Assembly: GCA_002771315.1 (NCBI GenBank)
Contig: PCSF01000028.1
Span: 1 to 11,708 of the forward strand
Direction of reading: 5' to 3'
DNA from: Desulfobacterales bacterium CG23_combo_of_CG06-09_8_20_14_all_52_9
GTDB taxonomy: Bacteria; Desulfobacterota; Desulfobacteria; Desulfobacterales; UBA2156
DNA length: 11,708 nucleotides
Both the position numbers and the translations under genes were made by a program. The notes under the pieces were generated by a model. It was not told where the DNA came from, did no database searches, and was given only the letters and a program-made list of their open reading frames with translations. Below, piece after piece: positions 6,027-11,708 of this stretch (position 1 is its first letter; every line of letters begins with the position of its first letter).

Positions 6027-7010
6027 TTATTTCACCGCCTCACCGATTTTTTCGCTAAGTTTCGGGACAAAATCGAGGATATCAGCCACGACTCCCACAT
6101 CAGCCACGTGAAATATGGGGGCCTTCGGGTTCTTGTTGACGGCCACCATGAAGGGGGAGCCCTTGATCCCTCCTAGGTGCTGAAAAGATCCGCTGATTCC
6201 TAAGGCCAGATACACCTTGGGCTTGACGGTCTTACCCGAGGTTCCCACCTGCCGTGATTTTTCCATCCATTTGGCATCCACGATAGGACGGGAACAGGAC
6301 ACGTCCGCACCCATCACCTTTCCCAGTTCATGGATGATCTCAAGGTTTTCCTGCTCTTCGATGCCGCGACCCACGGAGACCAGCACTTCCGATTTCGTAA
6401 TGTCCACATCGCCGGCCTCGGCCTCCACCAGTTCTATAAAGCGTCTCTGAAGAGTCGGAGCCCCCTCTTGAAAAGCTTCCGGCGTCTTGTCGATAATCTG
6501 CCCGCTTTTATCTTTTCGTTCATTGGGGGTGAAAGCGCCGGGTCGAAGGGTGATGACCGCACCCTGGGTCAGGTCGCATGCCACGTGGGTCCTCACCATT
6601 CCGTTGAACTCCTCACGGACAGCTCTTAAACTCTGCCCTTCCCTTGCTTCAAAACCCACCGCATCAGGAAGATAGGCCGCTTCCTGACAAATCGAAAGCC
6701 CGGGCGCCAAATCCATGCTGAAATGTTCATGAGGCATCAGAACGATGCTGCCCTTGGGTAGAATGCGGCTCAGCAAGGGCCGAATCACCTCGGCGTTCGG
6801 ATAGGAAAGCGCTTCATTCTCAATCTTCCATACGGTGGCAAAAGACCGGGCTGCCTCTTGACAAACGCCTTCCACATCTTTCTTTGAACCCATGACCACG
6901 GCCACGGGGACAGCTTCCGGTTCAAGCATTTCCGCCGCCGATTTCAGCTCCAGGGCCGTGTCGTCGATTACGCCGTTTTTATGCAGAATATAAGCAATCA
7001 TCGGGGCCAT
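6027..7010 (-). CDS. etfA: Electron transfer flavoprotein alpha subunit
   Basis: The FAD-carrying subunit of ETF, which accepts electrons from acyl-CoA dehydrogenases and hands them to a membrane quinone reductase. It has 327 residues from ATG 7010. Residues about 1-180 form the Rossmann-like N-terminal domain. From about 210 the FAD domain shows VGRGIEEQENLE, SCSRPIVDAKW (with the conserved flavin-contacting arginine), QVGTSGKTVKPKVYLALGIS, then SFQHLGGIKGS and a VADVGVVADI segment near the C terminus. The start overlaps the etfB stop as TGATG, a sign of translational coupling. A GTG one codon earlier (7013) is also possible; AAGGA is 7 bases before the ATG. I see no NADH-site features of the bifurcating type, and the partner gene (7820-9934) points to the simple, acyl-CoA-dehydrogenase-linked kind. 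Confidence 0.96.
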   Translation of the reverse strand: MAPMIAYILHKNGVIDDTALELKSAAEMLEPEAVPVAVVMGSKKDVEGVCQEAARSFATVWKIENEALSYPNAEVIRPLLSRILPKGSIVLMPHEHFSMDLAPGLSICQEAAYLPDAVGFEAREGQSLRAVREEFNGMVRTHVACDLTQGAVITLRPGAFTPNERKDKSGQIIDKTPEAFQEGAPTLQRRFIELVEAEAGDVDITKSEVLVSVGRGIEEQENLEIIHELGKVMGADVSCSRPIVDAKWMEKSRQVGTSGKTVKPKVYLALGISGSFQHLGGIKGSPFMVAVNKNPKAPIFHVADVGVVADILDFVPKLSEKIGEAVK

Positions 7011-7801
7011 CACTTGATCCTTCCTTTGGATTTCAAAATCTCAATGAGCTTGTCGATGATTTCCTCATCACTTCCCTCCAGGATCTCGGCGCCTTTTCCG
7101 AGCTGCGGGGTAAAGTAATCGATCCGCTTGACCCGGGCGCCTGTCTTTCCAACAGTTTCCGCCGGGACAGCAATATCCGAGATTCCATGGATGGGGATTT
7201 CCACGGAAGCCACCTTGCGGATCCCACGGATACCGACATATCGGGGCTCGTTGATCCCTGTCTGGATGGAAAGGACGCAAGGAAGTCGGATCTCGCTGAA
7301 CTCCTGGTTTCCGCCGGCGATCTCCCGTCCGATTCTGAGGGTGTCAGCGCCGGTAACCTCAATGTGGTTGACCAGAGCGGCAAAAGGCCGTTGCAGCATG
7401 GCGGCGAGCATCCCGCCAACCTGTCCGGCACCATCGTCGGCCTGGGCCCCGGTGAGAACCAGATCATAGCCTCCCTTTTTCACTTCGGCCTTCAGGGCGA
7501 CGGCAATCCCCCGACCATCAGAGCCTTCCAAAGCCGGATCCATGAGATGGATGCCCTTATCCGCACCCATGGCCATTTCTCGCCGGATCACTTCCTCAGT
7601 CTCTTCAGATCCGAGGGAAACCACGGTGACGGTGCCGCCCACCTTGTCACGGATGCGAATGGCTTCTTCAACGGCGTAATTGTCCCATTCGTTCACCGAA
7701 TAGACGAGATCCTCACGTTCGATATCGGTACCCTCCTTGTTCACCGTGATTTCATTTTCCGATGTATCCGGAACTCGCTTGATACACACTAAAATCTCCA
7801 T
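7010..7801 (-). CDS. etfB: Electron transfer flavoprotein beta subunit
   Basis: The AMP-binding partner of EtfA, 263 residues, the normal length. It starts MEILVCIKRVPDT, has the NEWDNYAVEEAIRI segment at 37-50, TGAQADDGAGQVGGMLA at 117-132 (nucleotide-binding loop) and the ETF-beta signature around 156-195 (GREIAGGNQEF, LPCVLSIQTGINEPRY, GIRGIRK). The ATG at 7801 follows GGGAGGAGATTC. The gene starts 18 bp after the membrane oxidoreductase stop and its stop overlaps the etfA start, so all three are tightly co-transcribed. The product would dock onto acyl-CoA dehydrogenases through the recognition loop around 190-205, by analogy with the family. Confidence 0.96.
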   Translation of the reverse strand: MEILVCIKRVPDTSENEITVNKEGTDIEREDLVYSVNEWDNYAVEEAIRIRDKVGGTVTVVSLGSEETEEVIRREMAMGADKGIHLMDPALEGSDGRGIAVALKAEVKKGGYDLVLTGAQADDGAGQVGGMLAAMLQRPFAALVNHIEVTGADTLRIGREIAGGNQEFSEIRLPCVLSIQTGINEPRYVGIRGIRKVASVEIPIHGISDIAVPAETVGKTGARVKRIDYFTPQLGKGAEILEGSDEEIIDKLIEILKSKGRIK

Positions 7802-7819
7802 GAATCTCCTCCCAAACCG

Positions 7820-9934
7820 TCAATGTCCGTTTTTCGCTTCCGAATGCGTTTCCGCAGTCGGCTTCGAATTCGGTAAGGCACCCCAATCCATTTGCTGAAG
7901 CACCAGTTCCACCAGGTCCATGGCCTTCATTTTTCCTTCCAGACCGCTGGTTTTGATGGCATCCTCGATATTGACCATGCAAAAGGGGCAGGCCGTAATG
8001 ATGACGGTGGCCCCGGCCTTCTTTGCCATCTCCACCCTCAATTTTCCCATTCGGGTTTCTTCTATCGGTTCGTAAAAAAGCATCAGGCCGCCGCCGCCGC
8101 AACAGAAACTCCGGTCTTTGGACCGTTCCATTTCTACCCGGCGGATCCCCGGAATCGCATCCAATACACGCCGGGGTGCTTCATAGATGCCGTTGTGCCG
8201 TCCAAGATAGCATGGATCGTGATACGTGTATACCACATGGGGATCTTCGATCTTTTTCAACCGAAGCCTCCCTGAAACAAGTTTTCGTTCGAGGACTTGG
8301 CATATGTGTTCGACCTCCGGGATCCCTTTATAATCATGTCTGAGCGCATTGAATGCGTGGGGATCCGCCGTTACAATCTTTTTCACACCGCTTTCGAGGA
8401 TGGCCTCTGTATTCCGGTTTCTCAGTTCTAGGAAGAGCATCTCCTCCCCGAAGCGCCGGACCTCGTGGCCGCTGTCCATTTCAGCGGAACCCAAGATTCC
8501 GAAATCGACACCGGCGCCTTGAAGCACTCGGGCCGTCGCACGGGCAATCTCCTGAATCCGATCGTCGAAGGAGGTGATGCTGTCCACAAAATAGAGCGTC
8601 TGAGCGGACGCCTTTTTCCCCAACACCTTGACATACCCCAGATCCTTAGCCCATTCGGATCGTTTTTTTTCCATTTTTCCGTAAGGGTTGCCGCGTTTTT
8701 CCAAGGCCGAAAAGGGCTTTTGAAGGGACTGGGGAACCCGGCCCTCGTCGACGAGTCCCCGTCTGAGGTCGACGATCTTGTCGATATATTCGATGAGCAG
8801 GGGGCACTCTTCCTCGCAAGCGCCGCAAGTCGTACAAGACCAGATTTCGTCGTCTTCCAAAACGCCGTCCATCAGGGTCTTTTCGTTTTCCGCCCCCGAC
8901 CAGAGCGGGTACCTTTCGAACAGGGCATCCCGGCATTTGATGGAAATGAAACGGGGTGAAAGGGGACGTCCCACCGCATTAGCCGGGCAGTTGTCGGAAC
9001 AACGGCCGCAGTCCGCACATGAATAAAAGTCGAGCATATGCTTCCAGGTGAAATCCTCCAATTTTTTAACACCAAAGGATTCTAGGCCGTCCAGTTGCTC
9101 TTCAGAAACGTCCCATTTCACCGGTTTTACAGTCCCCTTATCCAACTTCATGAAAAAAACATTGAAAAAAGAGGTGATGACATGAAAATGCTTTCCCAAC
9201 GGCAGAAAGCATAAAAAGAAAAAAAAGATCAGTTCATGCGACAAGTAAGCGGCCATGTGAACAGCCTGCAGGGTCGACGCGGCATTGGGTGCCAAAACCG
9301 CTGCGGCCATCCCCTTCAGAGTCATGGGAAGGACCATTTCCGTTTCCAAATGAGACTGGAACTGATAAGCGACGAGGCTGCCTTCAAACAGCGCATCGGA
9401 AACCATAAGGCCGCTGATCAGAAGCAAAACGAAAACCGCTTCGGTTGTATGATTTTTTCCGTACCGAGCCGGGACATCGTATCGCTTCGGCTTGAACACT
9501 CCCCGCCGGATCATCGCGATCAGGCACGTGATCAAGACTATGGTGGCAGCAATATCCTTGACTACCATATAGACATTTCCTAGAGCCCCCCCCAGGCCCG
9601 GAAGCGTAAAGCCTTCGATGATCCCCAAAAAAACCAGCGTAATGGAACGCAAGGAAAGAATAACAAAGCCGACAAATAAAAAGATATGCAGAATTCCGGC
9701 TAAGGGGTATCGAGGCTGCCGGTACTGGGCCAGAGCATACCGGACTGTTGCCCCGATACGCATTGCCAATCGGTTAATACGCGGGTCAAAAGATGCCAAA
9801 CACAATGGGCGTGTCCGCCTGTAGAGGATATAAGAAAAGATACCGATCCCAGCCAATGGAATGATCCACCATAAAATAATTGCGGGAATACCCAAAAAAG
9901 AGGCTTTTGCCGGGGAAATGAACTCAACTATCAT
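7820..9934 (-). CDS. Membrane FeS oxidoreductase, ETF:menaquinone type (EMO/HdrD-like)
   Basis: A 704-residue integral membrane protein expected to pass electrons from reduced EtfAB to menaquinone, like the EMO (DUF224) proteins of syntrophic and other deltaproteobacteria. Residues 1-260 form a NarI-like membrane domain with about five or six helices (17-38, 79-107, 118-142, 163-182, 222-260). His83, His226, His233, His249 and His251 are candidate heme b ligands. Two [4Fe-4S] motifs follow: C306-C309-C312-C316P and C367-C370-C373-C377P. The C-terminal HdrD/GlpC-like part has two CCG domains. The second is complete (C575, C611-C612 followed by GGGG, C649, C652). The first (about 448-530) keeps the fold sequence but has no cysteines at the expected places: S452, D487-S488, D524 and A527 stand there. 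The ATG at 9934 has AGGAA upstream. The gene leads the operon with etfB, etfA and mobB. Its promoter overlaps a FadR-like operator. Confidence 0.9.
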   Translation of the reverse strand: MIVEFISPAKASFLGIPAIILWWIIPLAGIGIFSYILYRRTRPLCLASFDPRINRLAMRIGATVRYALAQYRQPRYPLAGILHIFLFVGFVILSLRSITLVFLGIIEGFTLPGLGGALGNVYMVVKDIAATIVLITCLIAMIRRGVFKPKRYDVPARYGKNHTTEAVFVLLLISGLMVSDALFEGSLVAYQFQSHLETEMVLPMTLKGMAAAVLAPNAASTLQAVHMAAYLSHELIFFFFLCFLPLGKHFHVITSFFNVFFMKLDKGTVKPVKWDVSEEQLDGLESFGVKKLEDFTWKHMLDFYSCADCGRCSDNCPANAVGRPLSPRFISIKCRDALFERYPLWSGAENEKTLMDGVLEDDEIWSCTTCGACEEECPLLIEYIDKIVDLRRGLVDEGRVPQSLQKPFSALEKRGNPYGKMEKKRSEWAKDLGYVKVLGKKASAQTLYFVDSITSFDDRIQEIARATARVLQGAGVDFGILGSAEMDSGHEVRRFGEEMLFLELRNRNTEAILESGVKKIVTADPHAFNALRHDYKGIPEVEHICQVLERKLVSGRLRLKKIEDPHVVYTYHDPCYLGRHNGIYEAPRRVLDAIPGIRRVEMERSKDRSFCCGGGGLMLFYEPIEETRMGKLRVEMAKKAGATVIITACPFCMVNIEDAIKTSGLEGKMKAMDLVELVLQQMDWGALPNSKPTAETHSEAKNGH

Positions 9935-9973
9935 TCGTATCTTTTCCTGTTGACGTCTTTCAAATCAGAGGGC

Positions 9974-9995
9974 AATGAATGAATGCTCATTCATT
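9974..9995. promoter_or_regulatory. FadR-like (TetR-family) operator
   Basis: A perfect inverted repeat with 9-bp arms and a 4-bp spacer: AATGAATGA-ATGC-TCATTCATT. Its core, TGAATGA-N4-TCATTCA with flanking A and T, is the consensus I remember for the Bacillus subtilis fatty-acid degradation repressor FadR, which is released by long-chain acyl-CoA and there controls etfBA and an acyl-CoA ligase. Here it overlaps the minus-strand -10 and start point of the membrane oxidoreductase-etf operon, the right place for repression. No regulator gene is in the window. Confidence 0.75.
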
Positions 9996-10021
9996 TTTAC
10001 AGCGTCGGGTGATCCTGTCAA
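9994..10021 (-). promoter_or_regulatory. Promoter of the oxidoreductase-etfBA-mobB operon
   Basis: On the minus strand, TTGACA (10021-10016) and, after 16 bp, TAAAAA (9999-9994; 4 of 6 match). The start point would be near 9987, inside the FadR-like operator, giving a leader of about 50 nt before the ATG at 9934. Confidence 0.6.
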
Positions 10022-10070
10022 GAAAAAAATGCGCTTGAGTTAAGGGCACTGCCAAATACTCGCTATGGCG

Positions 10071-10099
10071 TTGACAAATCTTTCGAATCTATCTAGTAA
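10071..10099 (+). promoter_or_regulatory. Promoter of the acyl-CoA ligase gene
   Basis: A perfect TTGACA (10071-10076), a 17-bp spacer and TAGTAA (10094-10099; only 3 of 6 match). The start would be near 10106, about 70 nt before the ATG at 10175. The FadR-like operator is about 110 bp upstream, so direct repression of this promoter by that site is uncertain. Confidence 0.45.
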
Positions 10100-10140
10100 A
10101 GATCTCAACGAAATATCAGAGTCTGTCTTTGGCGAAAAGA

Positions 10141-10160
10141 CCCGTTGTCCTCAACAGGGG
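10141..10160 (+). other. Leader hairpin before the acyl-CoA ligase gene
   Basis: CCCGTTG-TCCT-CAACAGGG can pair as CCC/GGG plus GTTG/CAAC with one bulged A. It ends a few bases before the AGAAGGAGG ribosome binding site of the gene at 10175, so it lies in the 5' leader if the promoter above is right. No U-run follows, so it is not a terminator. Confidence 0.35.
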
Positions 10161-10174
10161 CAGAAGGAGGAAAC

Positions 10175-11708
10175 ATGACCCAGAAAGTCAGATACGAAGA
10201 TAAACCGTGGCTTTCTCACTATGAGCCGGGCGTTCCGGAACACATTGATTATGAAACCAAGTGCATACCTGATTTTTTAGAGGCCTCTGCCCAGAAATTC
10301 CCGGATCATATGGCACTCCTTTTTCAGGGTTATACCATTTCTTTCCGGAAGATGAACGAGATGGTCGACCGGTTCGCCCGGGCGTTGAACAACTTCGGTA
10401 TCCGAAAGGGCGACCGGGTCGCTATTCTCCTACCGAACCTGATACCATGCGTCATCAGTTACTATGCGGCATTGAAGATCGGCGGTGTCGTAGTGATGAA
10501 CAACCCCCTTTATTCGGATCGGGAACTGGAGCATCAGTTCAATGATTCCCAAGCCAAGATCTTGATCACTCTGGATCTTTTGGCCAACCGCATGATCGAT
10601 CTTCGACCCAAAACTCATATTGAAAAGATCATTTACACTTCCATCGGCGACTACCTTCCTTTTCCGAAAAGCCTCCTGTTTCCGCTGGTGGCCAAAAAGA
10701 AGAAGCTTTCGGCAACCGTCAAGCCGGCCGAAAGGCTTTACCGCTGGAAAAAGGTATTGGCGACCTATTCCCCGGATTCACCCCGGGTAACGATTTCCTT
10801 TGACGAGATTGCCATGCTGCAATACACCGGAGGTACCACCGGCGTCTCCAAAGGAGTCGTGCTGACCCACGAAAACTTGAGCAAGCAGGTCCAGCAGACT
10901 TGTGCATGGTTTCCTCAGTTTGAAAAAGGCAAAGAGATCATGCTGGGGGCGCTACCCTATTTTCATGTTTTCGGGATGTCGGCCTCCATGAATTTTGCCG
11001 TCTACATGGGATGGGGGCAAATCTTGATTCCCAAGCCCCAGCCGGAGCCTCTGCTGGAAGCCATCCGGAAATTCAAGCCCACCTTTGCTCCTTTGGTCCC
11101 CACTATGTATATTGGTATGCTCAACCACCCGGATATCCACAAGACCGATCTCACCTCCATCAAGGGATGCTTTTCCGGAAGTGCGCCGTTGCCTGTGGAA
11201 GTCATCCATGATTTCGAAGCCAAAACCGGAGCGGTGATTGTTGAGGGGTTCGGCCTCACCGAGACTACGCCGGTCACCCATATCAACCCCTTCAGCGGGG
11301 GCCAGCGTAAAGTTGGAAGTGTGGGCTTGCCCATTTCCGACACGGAATGCCGCATCTCGGCCCTCGAGGACTGGCAAAAAGAAATGCCGGTGGGAGAATC
11401 CGGGGAATTGCTCATTAAGGGTCCCCAGGTTATGAAGGGCTACTGGAACAATACTGAAGAGACAAAAGTTGTCTTGACGGACGGTTGGTTGCACACCAGC
11501 GACATCGCCAAAATGGACGAAGAAGGGTACTTTTATATCGTCGACCGGAAAAAAGATATGGTCATCTCCGGAGGATACAACGTCTATCCGAGAGAAGTCG
11601 ACGAAGTATTTTACGACCATCCCAAAGTCTTGGAAGCCTGCTCCATCGGGATCCCGCACCCGACCCGGGGAGAGGCAATCAAGGTCTTCGTGGTGCTCAA
11701 AGAAGGGG
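10175..11708 (+). CDS. fadD: Long-chain fatty-acid--CoA ligase, 3' end cut off
   Basis: Activates fatty acids to acyl-CoA through an acyl-AMP intermediate, the entry step to beta-oxidation; probably cytoplasmic and membrane-associated. The frame is open from ATG 10175, behind AGAAGGAGG, to the window edge: 511 codons plus one base, without a stop. Motifs of the ANL superfamily are the P-loop YTGGTTGVSKG at 217-227, EGFGLTETTP at 357-366 (adenine and Mg contacts), DGWLHTSDIA at 436-445 (ribose-binding Asp443), and YIVDRKKDMVISGGYNVYP at 454-472 (hinge region). The last 40-60 residues, including the catalytic lysine region, would lie beyond the edge. It diverges from the electron-transfer operon, so substrate activation and electron disposal of fatty-acid oxidation lie side by side. 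Chain-length specificity cannot be read from sequence; medium-chain or aromatic acid ligases are related alternatives. Confidence 0.92.
   Translation, partial: MTQKVRYEDKPWLSHYEPGVPEHIDYETKCIPDFLEASAQKFPDHMALLFQGYTISFRKMNEMVDRFARALNNFGIRKGDRVAILLPNLIPCVISYYAALKIGGVVVMNNPLYSDRELEHQFNDSQAKILITLDLLANRMIDLRPKTHIEKIIYTSIGDYLPFPKSLLFPLVAKKKKLSATVKPAERLYRWKKVLATYSPDSPRVTISFDEIAMLQYTGGTTGVSKGVVLTHENLSKQVQQTCAWFPQFEKGKEIMLGALPYFHVFGMSASMNFAVYMGWGQILIPKPQPEPLLEAIRKFKPTFAPLVPTMYIGMLNHPDIHKTDLTSIKGCFSGSAPLPVEVIHDFEAKTGAVIVEGFGLTETTPVTHINPFSGGQRKVGSVGLPISDTECRISALEDWQKEMPVGESGELLIKGPQVMKGYWNNTEETKVVLTDGWLHTSDIAKMDEEGYFYIVDRKKDMVISGGYNVYPREVDEVFYDHPKVLEACSIGIPHPTRGEAIKVFVVLKEG

Noticed and set aside
10952..11659. 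235-codon minus-strand frame opposite the acyl-CoA ligase
   Set aside because: The plus-strand frame carries all the ANL-superfamily motifs without interruption, so the minus-strand frame is a shadow.

Overview
The window looks like a chromosomal segment from a Desulfobacterota (deltaproteobacterial) anaerobe, probably a sulfate reducer or syntrophic fatty-acid oxidiser. The main reasons are a membrane-bound ETF:quinone-type FeS oxidoreductase next to etfBA, a fatty-acyl-CoA ligase of the type those bacteria carry in several copies, a short AhcY, and a secreted LPP20-like protein. This taxonomic reading is inference from gene content. I see no insertion sequence, phage gene, tRNA, rRNA or CRISPR array.

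Left part (115-1572, plus strand): two closely spaced envelope genes, a secreted LPP20-like protein and a TPR protein with a possible lipobox. They converge on the next block.

Middle (1597-4975, minus strand): panC, metK and ahcY, transcribed in that order from a good sigma70-like promoter at 5068-5096. MetK makes SAM, AhcY removes the S-adenosylhomocysteine left by methylation, and PanC makes pantothenate for CoA.

Gene-poor gap (4976-5359): the panC promoter, a tandem-duplicated AT-rich leader and some small hairpins.

Right-centre (5360-9934, minus strand): an electron-transfer operon. It encodes a 704-residue membrane FeS oxidoreductase (EMO/HdrD-like), EtfB, EtfA, a MobB-type GTPase and a 29-residue single-pass membrane peptide absent from ordinary gene calls. 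EtfAB would collect electrons from acyl-CoA dehydrogenases, and the membrane protein would pass them through FeS clusters and heme b to menaquinone.

Right edge (10175-11708, plus strand, cut by the window end): a long-chain fatty-acyl-CoA ligase, diverging from the electron-transfer operon. The 240-bp divergent region holds one promoter per direction and a perfect 9-bp inverted repeat matching the Bacillus-type FadR operator. It overlaps the -10 of the electron-transfer operon, so the sequence suggests an acyl-CoA-responsive beta-oxidation regulon.

The points most worth following up are the FadR-like operator, the loss of every expected cysteine from the first CCG domain of the membrane oxidoreductase, and the small membrane peptide at the end of the operon. 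I do not see clear evidence of a wholly undescribed multi-gene system.
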